Part shown: positions 8,558 to 15,874 of the stretch, piece after piece
Layout of the letters: the number at the start of each line of letters is the position of its first letter
How positions within the stretch are numbered: the stretch's first letter is position 1
Assembly: GCA_036556425.1 (NCBI GenBank)
Contig: DATBJJ010000006.1
Location: 1 to 64,000, forward strand
Reading direction: 5' to 3'
DNA: 64,000 bases
From: DATBJJ01 sp036556425
GTDB lineage: Bacteria > Acidobacteriota > Vicinamibacteria > Vicinamibacterales > 2-12-FULL-66-21
Made by a program: the position numbers and the translations under genes
The notes under the pieces: model-generated
Told to the model about the DNA's origin: nothing
Seen by the model: the letters and a program-made list of their open reading frames with translations, nothing else
The model's database searches: none

Positions 8558-9581
8558 GCCAGAAGGGTTTCAGGGCCGCGCGCGCCGCCGCGACGGCGCG
8601 CTCTCCTCGCGGCGAGGCAACAGGCGATCGGTGCTGCGCATCCGTCTTCGAGATCGGCTCGAAGCGATCGCCATCTGCGATCGCCGAGAACGACGCCTCG
8701 AGGCATCCGCCGAGCGCCGACATCTCGTAGCCGCCTTCGGTGACGCACGCGAGCGCGCCGTGTCGCGCGGCAATCTGCCGCAGGCGCCGCATCACCGATG
8801 CGTACCCATCCGTCGTCATTCGCATCGACGCCAGCGGATCGTGTTCGTGCGCGTCGTAGCCCGCGGACACGAGCAGCAGCTCCGGTCGAAACTCTTCGAG
8901 GACCGGCTCGACGATTTCACGATGCACGAGCTCGAAATCCGCGTCGATCGATCCCGCATCCATCGGAATGTTCACCGTGAACCCACGGCCGTCTTTCTCG
9001 CCGACTTCGTTCGCTGCGCCGGTTCCCGGATAGAACGGATACTGGTGCGTCGAGACGTACAACACGCGCGGGTCATCGTAGAACATCGCCTGCGTACCGT
9101 TGCCGTGATGCACGTCGATGTCGACGATCGCGATGCGCGACACGCCGCGATCCAGGAGCGATGCAGCCGCGACCGCGACGTTGTTGAAGAGACAAAAGCC
9201 CATCGCGCGATCGCGCTCCGCGTGGTGACCCGGCGGGCGCACGAGCGCGAACGCGGGCTCGCGCGCATCGACAGCGTGCTCGGCCGCTTCCACCGTCGCG
9301 CCTGCCGCGAAGCGGGCAACCTCGATCGACTCAGGAGACAAGAACGTGTCGGCGTCGAGCATCGCGGGACGTCCCGCCATCCGCGCGAGCGTCTCGAGGT
9401 ACTCGGGATCGTGCACGCGCGCCAGCTCTGCATCGCGCGCCGCCCTCGGCGCCGCGGTCGACCCGCCGCGCTCCCGCCATCGCGCCGCCACGGCGTCGAA
9501 AACGTGCGCGCGTTCCGGGCGTTCGGGATGTCCGGGCGGCGTAACGTGGTCCTGAAAACGCGAGGTGGTAAGGATGAGCAT
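8547..9581 (-). CDS. Histone deacetylase family protein (acetoin-utilization / AcuC-like)
   Basis: 344 residues, usual for bacterial class II HDAC-like amidohydrolases. Visible motifs: HPERPERAHVFDAV near the N-terminus, FALVRPPGHHAERDRAMGFC with the paired catalytic histidines, the zinc-binding DIDVHHGNGTQ, and LLVSAGYDAHEHDPL with the second zinc aspartate. These enzymes remove acetyl groups from lysines, acetylpolyamines or small amides; the substrate here is unknown. The gene reads into leuS with an 11-base overlap. The C-terminal 40 residues (HRSPVASPRGERAVAAARAALKPFWRGL) are less conserved. Confidence 0.92.
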   Translation of the reverse strand: MLILTTSRFQDHVTPPGHPERPERAHVFDAVAARWRERGGSTAAPRAARDAELARVHDPEYLETLARMAGRPAMLDADTFLSPESIEVARFAAGATVEAAEHAVDAREPAFALVRPPGHHAERDRAMGFCLFNNVAVAAASLLDRGVSRIAIVDIDVHHGNGTQAMFYDDPRVLYVSTHQYPFYPGTGAANEVGEKDGRGFTVNIPMDAGSIDADFELVHREIVEPVLEEFRPELLLVSAGYDAHEHDPLASMRMTTDGYASVMRRLRQIAARHGALACVTEGGYEMSALGGCLEASFSAIADGDRFEPISKTDAQHRSPVASPRGERAVAAARAALKPFWRGL

Positions 9582-9586
9582 CGAAC

Positions 9587-9614
9587 TTGCTACCGCGTGT
9601 AAACTGTGTAATAT
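9587..9614 (+). promoter_or_regulatory. Sigma-70-like promoter for the receiver protein
   Basis: TTGCTA at 9587-9592 and TAATAT at 9609-9614 are separated by 16 bases, a fair -35/-10 pair. Transcription would start near 9620, only 5-12 bases before the possible start codons (9626 or 9632), so the message may be leaderless or nearly so. It lies within the 44-base gap between divergent genes. Confidence 0.4.
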
Positions 9615-9625
9615 AGCGCCAAAAG

Positions 9626-10015
9626 ATGCTCATGAATCCGGCCCCTCCAGCCTCCACCAAGCTCAAGCTGCTCATCGTCGACGACGACGTGAGCCTGCTC
9701 GAAGCGATGCAGCGCTCGCTGCGCGATTCGCTCAGGACGGTGATCGCCTGCGATTCGTTCGAAAAGGCGCGGCAGATGCTGAAGGATCAGGCGTTCGACG
9801 CCCTGATTACCGACGTGCGGCTGGGCGCGTTCAACGGGCTGCAACTCGCCGTGATGGCGCGGGACATGTACCCGGAAATGCGGCTGATCGTGTTCTCGGG
9901 ATTCGATGATCCCGTGCTGCGCGCCGACGCGGAACAGATCGGCGCCGTCTACCTCGTGAAGCCCGTCGCGAGCGGAGATCTCCTCCGGCTTCTCGAAAAA
10001 CCCGCGGCAAACTAA
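9626..10015 (+). CDS. Single-domain response regulator
   Basis: 129 residues, or 127 from the second ATG at 9632. A complete CheY-like receiver: acidic pocket LLIVDDDVSLLE, phosphoacceptor Asp in ALITDVRLG, the conserved Ser in LIVFSGFDD, and the Lys in YLVKPVASG. There is no output domain, so it must act through a partner protein or as a phosphate sink. No histidine kinase is nearby. It ends 25 bases before the end of the convergent sigma-54 enhancer-binding protein, which lacks a receiver of its own; the pair could be a split response regulator, which is inference. Confidence 0.9.
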   Translation: MLMNPAPPASTKLKLLIVDDDVSLLEAMQRSLRDSLRTVIACDSFEKARQMLKDQAFDALITDVRLGAFNGLQLAVMARDMYPEMRLIVFSGFDDPVLRADAEQIGAVYLVKPVASGDLLRLLEKPAAN

Positions 10016-10040
10016 TCGGGATTCCCGGGAGCGGCCCGAA

Positions 10041-11180
10041 CTACGCGGAGGCCGCGATCCGTCCAGGGGGAATGGGCGGCGCCTCGGCCCCCGTGCGCGC
10101 CGTGTCGCGGCTCACCGCCGCGGAACGAAACTGCTGAAAGGGCATGTGGCACTGGTACTTTCGCAGGAAGCCCAGAAACCGCTTGTAGTCGTCGGCGGGC
10201 ATGTTGAACAGCTCCACCATCACCTTATAGTTGCCGGACGTCCGCTCCAGTCCCTTGCGCACGATCGCTCGAAGATCGTCGCGCGTGAGGTCGCGCGACA
10301 TGAACGGGGCGTAGACGCACGACCAGAATGACTCGCCGCCGTTGACCATGCGCTCGAAGAGCACGTCCGCCGCGGGCCTCGTCGCGGGGCTCAAAGGAAC
10401 GGCTACAGCAGGCGCCGCGCGCAGCACTTCGAGCGGCAGATCGTCGCGGCGAATCTCGCCGCTGCGCGCGCGAATCACGAGACGCTCGACGACGTTCTTC
10501 AACTCGCGCACGTTGCCGGGCCATCCGTGCTCGGTCAGCGTCTGAAGCGCTTCGGCCGAGATCGCTGGACGCTCGACCTGATACTGCCGCGCGAATTGAT
10601 CGAGGAAGAATTCCATCAGCACGGGAATGTCCTCGAGCCGTTCGCGAAGCGCCGGCACCCGCAGGTGGATGACGTTCAACCGATAGTAAAGATCCTCGCG
10701 GAAGGTCTTGTTCGCGACGCTCTCGACGAGCACGCGGTTGGTCGCCGCGATCACGCGGACGTCGACGCGGTTCTGGATCTGATCGGACCCGACGCGCTGA
10801 ATCTCTCCCGTCTCCATGAAGCGAAGCAGCAGCCCCTGCATGCGAGGGCTCGTCTCGCCGATCTCGTCCATGAAGACGGTGCCGCGATGCGCCTGCTCGA
10901 ACGCGCCGAGGCGATCGCGATACGCGCCGGTAAAACTCCCCCGAACGTGACCGAAGAGCTCCGTCTCGAGCAGCGTCTCCGACAGCGCCGCGCAGTTCAC
11001 GGTCACGAGCGCGGACCGGCTGCGTACGCTCGACGCGTGAATCAGTCGGGCTACGATTTCCTTTCCCGCGCCGCTCTCGCCAGTGATGAGCACTTTGGCG
11101 TCGCACTTCGCCGCATAGTGGATTTCCTCTTGAAGAGCAAGGATGGCGGGGCTAGCGCCGACGAGTTTGGTCGGTTGCAT
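10041..11180 (-). CDS. Sigma-54 enhancer-binding protein without receiver domain
   Basis: 379 residues from the ATG at 11180; an in-frame TTG at 11243 would add 21 residues of poor composition. An AAA+ sigma-54 activation domain fills residues 5-235: Walker A GESGAGKE, the sigma-54 contact loop as GSFTGA (usual form GAFTGA), Walker B GTVFMDEIGE, sensor region VRVIAATNR, arginine-finger region FREDLYYRLNV, and WPGNVRELKNVVERLV. The C-terminus is not a standard Fis helix-turn-helix; it reads DDLRAIVRKGLERTSGNYKV then LFNMPADDYKRFLGFLRKY, which aligns loosely with a Fis-type module and should bind DNA. With no N-terminal sensory domain, activity must be set by expression or by a partner. It is the only sigma-54 activator in the window and a candidate regulator of the EPS/PEP-CTERM genes. 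Confidence 0.93.
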   Translation of the reverse strand: MQPTKLVGASPAILALQEEIHYAAKCDAKVLITGESGAGKEIVARLIHASSVRSRSALVTVNCAALSETLLETELFGHVRGSFTGAYRDRLGAFEQAHRGTVFMDEIGETSPRMQGLLLRFMETGEIQRVGSDQIQNRVDVRVIAATNRVLVESVANKTFREDLYYRLNVIHLRVPALRERLEDIPVLMEFFLDQFARQYQVERPAISAEALQTLTEHGWPGNVRELKNVVERLVIRARSGEIRRDDLPLEVLRAAPAVAVPLSPATRPAADVLFERMVNGGESFWSCVYAPFMSRDLTRDDLRAIVRKGLERTSGNYKVMVELFNMPADDYKRFLGFLRKYQCHMPFQQFRSAAVSRDTARTGAEAPPIPPGRIAASA

Positions 11181-11441
11181 ACTGAAGTCGCGTCGCTCGG
11201 AACAGAAGTCGCTTTTATAGCGTCCTTTTTGCCTCCAAGTCAAGCGTAGAGGGACACGGCTGTGCCGATCCGGTACACGCTTTCGTTGAATTGCGAGGAT
11301 TCTGCCGGTCAGTTATCAGTCCGTTGGAAGACTTTAGCGATGGATTGAGATGACAATGTGCAACCGGCGTACGACGCATGCGTCTTCCGCGCAGGATTTC
11401 CATCACGTACGCTGGCACGTGGGTTGCGCTGGTTCGTCGAC

Positions 11442-12515
11442 ATGAACACGGGCACCGCCGCCGCAGACATCCTTCAGCAGACCGCCTCTCGTCCTCCACG
11501 TCCGCGACTCGTGTCGACGACGCCTCGCATGCAGCAGACGCCGCAGCCGCGCATCGTCGCGATCGGCGGAGGAACGGGATTGCCCGCTGTGCTCGAAGGT
11601 CTTTGTCAGCAGGCCGAAAAGGCTGGCGCGCTCGATCGCGACACGATCACCGCCGTCGTGACGGTTACCGACGACGGAGGAAGCTCCGGACGGCTTCGAC
11701 AGGAGTTCGGCGTGCTGCCGCCGGGCGACGTTCGAAATTGCCTCGCGGCATTCGTGGAATCAGGTTCCCCACTTAAGCAATTGCTTCAACACCGGATGGG
11801 TGACGCGGCGCACCCGGTGGGCAACCTGCTGCTTACGGCGCTGACGCAAATCACCGGCAACTTTCCCGAAGCCGTGAGCCAACTCGGCCAGATGATCGGA
11901 CTTCGCGGGCGCGTGCTCCCCACGACCGGCGAAGACGTGCGGCTGCGTGCCGAGATGGATTGCGGACGCGTCATCACGGGCGAGACCGCGATTGTGGAGC
12001 AGGGGTCTGGAATCCGCCGCCTCTCGCTCGATCCGAGTCCGCGTCCGCTGCCCGAAGTGCTTCGCGCGCTCGTGAACGCCGACGCCATCGTCGTCGGGCC
12101 CGGCAGCCTCTACACGAGCACGCTGCCGAACCTCCTCGTCGAAGGGATCGCGTCGACCATCTCGGGCGTGAACGCGGTTCGCATCTACGTCGCGAACCTC
12201 ATGACCGAGCCGGGCGAAACCGACGGGTTCTCGCTCGACGATCACCTTCGCGCGATCCGCGAGCACACCGGCCACGATCTCTTCGACTACATCCTCGTGA
12301 ACCGGCGTCCGCTGCCGTCGGCGCTCGTCGAAAAGTACGCGCGTCAGGGATCCGAGCCGGTTCGCTGCGATCGTCCGCTTCACTGGGCGGGGCGCGCCAC
12401 GATCGTCGAAGCGGACTTCGCCTGCGAGGCGCTCCTCGATCGCGGCAAGATCCGCCACGAGCCGACGTCGCTCGCCGCGGGAATCCGCGCCCTCGTCGAC
12501 GCCGGACGAAGCTGA
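11442..12515 (+). CDS. yvcK: YvcK/CofD-like gluconeogenesis-factor protein
   Basis: 357 residues from the ATG at 11442. Alternatives are an in-frame start at 11358 (longer, poorly conserved) and ATG 11529 right before the conserved core. Core motifs: IVAIGGGTGLPAVLEGL (nucleotide-sugar binding), TVTDDGGSSGRLR, and LPPGDVRNCLAAF. In Gram-positives YvcK binds UDP-GlcNAc and is needed for cell shape and growth on gluconeogenic carbon; the CofD relative makes F420, but the length and motif set favour YvcK. The 261 bases before it, shared with the divergent activator gene, show no convincing promoter. It converges with the diguanylate cyclase, 11 bases apart. Confidence 0.88.
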   Translation: MNTGTAAADILQQTASRPPRPRLVSTTPRMQQTPQPRIVAIGGGTGLPAVLEGLCQQAEKAGALDRDTITAVVTVTDDGGSSGRLRQEFGVLPPGDVRNCLAAFVESGSPLKQLLQHRMGDAAHPVGNLLLTALTQITGNFPEAVSQLGQMIGLRGRVLPTTGEDVRLRAEMDCGRVITGETAIVEQGSGIRRLSLDPSPRPLPEVLRALVNADAIVVGPGSLYTSTLPNLLVEGIASTISGVNAVRIYVANLMTEPGETDGFSLDDHLRAIREHTGHDLFDYILVNRRPLPSALVEKYARQGSEPVRCDRPLHWAGRATIVEADFACEALLDRGKIRHEPTSLAAGIRALVDAGRS

Positions 12516-12526
12516 ATCCGTCGTTA

Positions 12527-13969
12527 TCAGTCTGGTCCCACGAGTCCGCGGACGCGGATCGTGTTCTTCCCCATCGCTTTCGCCTCGAGCAGCGCGCGAT
12601 CCGCAATCGACAACAGCTCGCGCTCGCGGCCGTCCGAATGCGCCACGCCGATGCTGACGGTGACGCCGGCCGTGCCGTGCGCGCAGTGTCCGTCGACGCT
12701 CGTGCGAATCCTCTCCGCGACGAGCACCGCGGTGTCGACGTTCGACGAGGGCATGAGGATCGCGAACTCGTCGCCGCCGTATCGCGCGCAGACGTCGAAG
12801 ATACGGACGCCGCGGCGCAGCCGCTCCGACACGCATCGCAACAAACGATCGCCGACGACGTGGCCGTGATCGTCGTTAATCGCCTTGAAGTTGTCGATGT
12901 CGACCATCAAGAGCGTGAGCGGCTCGCCGTTCCTGCGCGCGCGCTGCAATTCCGCCTCGAGCCGCGTGTCGAAGTAGCGGCGGTTGAAGAGGCCCGTCAG
13001 CGGATCGATCGACGCGAGGCGAGTGACTTCATCCGCGGATTGCCGCAGCTTCTGCGTCGTCAATGCCAGCGCGGCGGGATCGGCAAGCAGCCGCAGCGAC
13101 GAGAGATCATCCGCGGTGAAGCGGCCGCCGTCGCGGCGATCGGTGAACGAGGCCACGCCGAGCGCGCCGGTATGTCCGACGAGCGGCACGACGACGTACG
13201 AGTCGGTTCGGTACCGCAGCCGCCGCGCGTGCGGATGGTCGTGCGTGACGCCGCTCACGAGGAGCGAACGTCCGCTGCTGAAGACGGACCCGAGGATGCC
13301 TTCACCCGGAGCGACGCGCAAGTGATCGACGAGCTCGCGCGGATAGCCGTGCGTCTTGACGATCGCGAGCTTGCGGCTGCTCTCGCAGTACATGGCAAGG
13401 GCGGCGACGTCCGCGCGCACCTGCGCCGCCAGCGTCCGGAGGATCAAGGCGTAGAGCTCGTCCTCCGTCTGCGTGCGGGTCAACCGGCGGCAGAAACGAT
13501 GGTACCGCTGGGCGTCGCGTTTCCGCCGGTCGCTGTGCTCGCGTTCGGCCGCGTCCTCCAACAGCGCTCCTATGTCGGGCACGAACTGGCTCACAACAGA
13601 CGTACCCTCCCACTCCTCAGGGGCGCCAGGCAGCAGCAACATCCAACTCCGCGGCCCCCCTCCTCCACCACCGACCGAGATTCCCGTCCACGTGCGCCCA
13701 TCGGCATCCACGACAACGTCCGCATCGCTGCCGGTCCGAATCTCCTCCCCTGCGGCGCGCCAGGGCGGCTGCGCCGCCGTGCGATCGACCGGCCAGGCCT
13801 CGGCTTCGAATCGCCAGACGCCACCGGTTCGCGAGAGCAGCGCGGTCGGCAGCCCGAGGCGGTCCGAGAGCATCGCCGTCACGATCCGCGTGACGTCGGA
13901 CAGCCGCACCGAGGATGAGGCAGCCCCGCCGCCCTCCAAAACGGTTAGAGCGCGCGGCGGCGGCGACAT
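12527..13969 (-). CDS. GAF-GGDEF diguanylate cyclase
   Basis: 480 residues from the ATG at 13969; an ATG at 14038 would add 23. A weakly conserved N-terminal region (1-135) precedes a GAF domain (about 140-290, around HGYPRELVDHLRVAPGEG and SYVVVPLVGHTGALG) and a GGDEF domain (about 305-470). The active-site motif is intact (ARYGGDEFAI), and the product-inhibition site RIFD lies five residues before it. The protein should therefore make c-di-GMP and be feedback-inhibited; GAF would sense a small ligand. No membrane helix is seen. c-di-GMP commonly drives EPS production, which fits the neighbouring EPS locus. Confidence 0.93.
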   Translation of the reverse strand: MSPPPRALTVLEGGGAASSSVRLSDVTRIVTAMLSDRLGLPTALLSRTGGVWRFEAEAWPVDRTAAQPPWRAAGEEIRTGSDADVVVDADGRTWTGISVGGGGGGPRSWMLLLPGAPEEWEGTSVVSQFVPDIGALLEDAAEREHSDRRKRDAQRYHRFCRRLTRTQTEDELYALILRTLAAQVRADVAALAMYCESSRKLAIVKTHGYPRELVDHLRVAPGEGILGSVFSSGRSLLVSGVTHDHPHARRLRYRTDSYVVVPLVGHTGALGVASFTDRRDGGRFTADDLSSLRLLADPAALALTTQKLRQSADEVTRLASIDPLTGLFNRRYFDTRLEAELQRARRNGEPLTLLMVDIDNFKAINDDHGHVVGDRLLRCVSERLRRGVRIFDVCARYGGDEFAILMPSSNVDTAVLVAERIRTSVDGHCAHGTAGVTVSIGVAHSDGRERELLSIADRALLEAKAMGKNTIRVRGLVGPD

Positions 13970-14147
13970 CGCAGGATGCGTAGGCACGCGGGATGCCAGT
14001 CGAGCTGGGAAAATCCAGATGAGGGCACTCGCCCACATCGATCACGGTCACGTCGCGTTTACAGGGTGGACTCGAGCGATCGTCGGTCACGAAAGCGATT
14101 CAGGAGGCGTCGCGCGAAGAATACTGCGACCTCATCGGCAGCGTCCA

Positions 14148-14155
14148 GGCAGACT
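14148..14155 (+). promoter_or_regulatory. GGCAGACT upstream element, copy 1
   Basis: The 8-mer GGCAGACT (in context CCAGGCAGACTTTTG) lies in the 338-base gap between the diguanylate cyclase and the next plus-strand gene, about 114 bases before the -24 GG of the sigma-54-like element at 14264. The same 8-mer recurs at 15082, 15436 and 32303 in equivalent positions. A candidate enhancer (UAS) for a sigma-54 activator; inference from position and repetition. The rest of the gap shows nothing else recognisable. Confidence 0.5.
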
Positions 14156-14263
14156 TTTGTACGTCGGAGGCGCGAAAAGCCCCGTACGAGTCGAGAGGCG
14201 CGAGCGAGCGTTTTCACAATCCTGTAACGACGTTTCGCGGGTTTTCGAACATCAGGCGCGCGG

Positions 14264-14279
14264 CGGAATGGCCGTTGCA
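14264..14279 (+). promoter_or_regulatory. Sigma-54-like -24/-12 promoter
   Basis: CGGAATGGCCGTTGCA has the GG-N10-GC spacing of sigma-54 promoters with a good -12 half (TTGCA) and a partial -24 half (CGGAAT against TGGCAC). GC at 14277-14278 puts the transcription start near 14290, leaving a short leader with GAGGGAA before the ATG at 14308. It shares GGAATGG-2-GTTGC with the element at 15547. Confidence 0.5.
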
Positions 14280-14307
14280 CAGCAGCAACGACACTCGAGG
14301 GAACTTA

Positions 14308-14553
14308 ATGGAAATTCGATTCATCTCCACGCTCACCGCCGACGACGAAGGGCAGATGGCGCCGGCTCTGATGCATGCCGTGACGGCGTTGCTCGACGCG
14401 CTGCCAATCGCCTACACGCTTCGTATCGAAACGCTCGGCGCGCAGGTCTTTCAACACACGCATCCATCGGCTGGCGCGGGACCGATGCCCGAATCCGTCG
14501 TTGCGCCCGCGGCGCGTCCGGCGAGTTTGGCGGTGGCAAATCTCACGCGTTGA
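14308..14553 (+). CDS. Small protein of unknown function
   Basis: 81 residues. The ATG at 14308 is set by a good GAGGGAA ribosome-binding site 7 bases upstream. The N-terminal half (MEIRFISTLTADDEGQMAPA, then AVTALLDALPIAYTLRIETL) looks like a small alpha/beta fold; the tail is Ala/Pro-rich. No signal peptide, membrane helix or cysteines. It is the first gene after a candidate sigma-54 promoter and is followed 12 bases later by a lipoprotein gene, so the two probably form an operon. I do not recognise a family. Confidence 0.6.
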   Translation: MEIRFISTLTADDEGQMAPALMHAVTALLDALPIAYTLRIETLGAQVFQHTHPSAGAGPMPESVVAPAARPASLAVANLTR

Positions 14554-14565
14554 CCCTCCTTTCGC

Positions 14566-15054
14566 ATGGCTCGTACGGCCGGTCCACGCACAGCCTCTCC
14601 CGATCGACGCGGGTCGAGGAATGTCCGCAGTGGCGGCGCGTTCTTCTGCGCTCTTCTAGCGCTTTCCGCCTGTACACCATCTGAGTCGTCGCGTTCGGAG
14701 TCGCCGCAGGCAGGCGTGCCGGCGGCGCCAGCGCCGCCCGCGCCGGTTGTTCCGGCTGAACCCGTTCAGATCGTCGGCGTCGAGCACATCGCGTGGGATC
14801 AACCCGCGATCACGGAGACGGAGTTCCGTCGGCTCAGCTTCGCAATCTACATCAACGACAAGCGGAGCGAGCTGCAAGGCGTCCACTGCGAACGGGCGGA
14901 TCGCGCGTTCGCGTGCAAGACAAAGCTCCCGAAGCTATCGAACGGGGAACACAAACTCGCGGTCGTAAGCTACTTCAAAGACGGCCCGCGCATCGTGGAA
15001 AGCCATCGCTCGCCCGTCCTGACCGTCATCAAGAGCTCAGAGGCGCGGAACTGA
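14566..15054 (+). CDS. Putative lipoprotein
   Basis: 162 residues. An Arg-rich N-terminus and hydrophobic stretch (GGAFFCALLALSAC) end in an LSAC lipobox near residue 36, so the mature protein should be lipid-anchored. A Pro/Ala-rich linker (GVPAAPAPPAPVVPAEP) separates the anchor from a compact domain (about 75-160) with two cysteines (VHCERADRAFACKTKLP) that could form a disulfide. The domain is strand-rich, ending SPVLTVIKSS. No family recognised. It follows the 81-residue protein by 12 bases and probably shares its promoter. Confidence 0.7.
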   Translation: MARTAGPRTASPDRRGSRNVRSGGAFFCALLALSACTPSESSRSESPQAGVPAAPAPPAPVVPAEPVQIVGVEHIAWDQPAITETEFRRLSFAIYINDKRSELQGVHCERADRAFACKTKLPKLSNGEHKLAVVSYFKDGPRIVESHRSPVLTVIKSSEARN

Positions 15055-15081
15055 GAAAGCGGCGAACAAAGCCACCTCTCC

Positions 15082-15089
15082 GGCAGACT
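15082..15089 (+). promoter_or_regulatory. GGCAGACT upstream element, copy 2
   Basis: GGCAGACT in context TCTCCGGCAGACTCTTG, 28 bases after the lipoprotein stop and about 54 bases before the -24 GG of the element at 15138. The spacing is shorter than in the other three copies (about 105-115), but still in the range used by enhancer-binding proteins. Confidence 0.5.
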
Positions 15090-15137
15090 CTTGAAGCTCA
15101 ATCCCCGTAAGTTGTTGAACTAACAGACCATCTGCGC

Positions 15138-15152
15138 TGGTACACCGTGTGC
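15138..15152 (+). promoter_or_regulatory. Sigma-54-like -24/-12 promoter
   Basis: TGGTACACCGTGTGC keeps GG-N10-GC spacing and a good -24 half (TGGTAC against TGGCAC); the -12 half is TGTGC. Transcription would start near 15164, leaving about 23 bases before the ATG at 15187 with GAAGAGG as ribosome-binding site. The short, well-placed leader supports it. Confidence 0.55.
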
Positions 15153-15186
15153 CTTCTTAACAGTGGACTTCGAAGAGGCACCTTCT

Positions 15187-15420
15187 ATGGCACTTACGGT
15201 AATTTCAGGAGCGCTCGTCACGGCGCTGAGCGCGCTCAGCTATTTGGGTTGGCTGCGCGGATCGATCTCGGAAGTCGCATTGCTCGTGAGCTGGGGCATG
15301 TCGCTGATGGCGGTCGCGCGGGGCGTGCGAGGACGCCAACACGACGCGCAGCCGACGCCATCGCTCGCCGGACCCGCCACGCTCCACCGCGCGCAAGGCA
15401 CCGGTCACCAAGCCTTCTGA
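15187..15420 (+). CDS. Small membrane protein, paralogue of the gene at 15623
   Basis: 77 residues from the ATG at 15187, chosen because GAAGAGG lies 6 bases upstream; a GTG at 15163 would add 8. Two hydrophobic helices are visible (ALTVISGALVTALSALSYLG and EVALLVSWGMSLMAVARGV), then a polar, probably cytosolic tail rich in Gln, His and Pro. The second helix matches that of the next small protein: WGMSLMAVARGVR here against WGVGLLALASGVR there. No enzyme motif. It has its own candidate sigma-54 promoter and upstream element. Function unknown; the context suggests a role at the EPS/PEP-CTERM envelope machinery. Confidence 0.6.
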   Translation: MALTVISGALVTALSALSYLGWLRGSISEVALLVSWGMSLMAVARGVRGRQHDAQPTPSLAGPATLHRAQGTGHQAF

Positions 15421-15435
15421 GGATTTCGCCCCGAC

Positions 15436-15443
15436 GGCAGACT
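15436..15443 (+). promoter_or_regulatory. GGCAGACT upstream element, copy 3
   Basis: GGCAGACT in context CCGACGGCAGACTGAAAT, 15 bases after the previous stop and about 109 bases before the -24 GG of the element at 15547, almost the same distance as copies 1 and 4. Confidence 0.5.
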
Positions 15444-15546
15444 GAAATACCCGAAGAGGTTGACTTCAGGCGACGTGCCGACCGAACAGGGCTCGCAACA
15501 CACAGTATTTAAAAGACATTTTGCCACGCAGGCTTCACGGCTCAGT

Positions 15547-15562
15547 AGGAATGGATGTTGCC
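15547..15562 (+). promoter_or_regulatory. Sigma-54-like -24/-12 promoter
   Basis: AGGAATGGATGTTGCC has GG-N10-GC spacing and a consensus TTGC -12 half. It shares GGAATGG, two variable bases, then GTTGC with the element at 14264. The start codon at 15623 is 61 bases past the -12 GC, giving a leader of about 50 bases that contains GGGGAAA before the ATG. Confidence 0.5.
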
Positions 15563-15622
15563 TGTGACCGGCGGGGACTGTGCAATTTCGCGAAGATGTC
15601 CGTTCAAGGCCGGGGAAAAGCA

Positions 15623-15799
15623 ATGACGATGGTAGCAATTGGGTCGGCGGCTGCGACGCTGATTCAGTCGATTGGCAAAGGGTTGGGAAGCGCGGCTCCG
15701 GAACCGGTGTGGATGATGGTGTGGGGCGTCGGGTTGCTCGCGCTCGCATCGGGCGTTCGCTCGTTCCTGGTTCGCCGGCACGCGCTCGAAGCGGAATGA
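15623..15799 (+). CDS. 58-residue membrane protein with PEP-CTERM-like tail
   Basis: 58 residues. The ATG at 15623 follows CCGGGGAAAAGCA, a good ribosome-binding site. After a mildly hydrophobic N-terminus (MTMVAIGSAAATLIQSIGKG) comes APEPVWMMVWGVGLLAL, then an Arg-containing end (RSFLVRRHALEAE). PEP followed directly by a membrane helix and basic residues is the layout of a PEP-CTERM sorting signal, but there is almost no mature protein before it and no classical signal peptide. The helix resembles that of the protein at 15187. It may be a minimal exosortase substrate, a competitor, or simply a small membrane protein; inference only. Confidence 0.55.
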   Translation: MTMVAIGSAAATLIQSIGKGLGSAAPEPVWMMVWGVGLLALASGVRSFLVRRHALEAE

Positions 15800-15874
15800 C
15801 GCTGAAGGTCAATCAAATTCAGTAGCCAGCCGAGTCTTGTCGGTACCAGGGCTGAGAACCGGGTGGGGATGGCG

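Noticed and set aside
5939..8743. 934-codon open frame on + opposite leuS
   Set aside because: It is a GC-rich antisense shadow: the frame is open because of third-position bias in leuS, its protein is Arg/Asp/His-rich with no motif, while leuS on the other strand has all class I synthetase motifs.
11960..13918. 652-codon open frame on + across yvcK and the diguanylate cyclase
   Set aside because: Overlaps two well-supported genes and has a low-complexity, Arg-rich translation.
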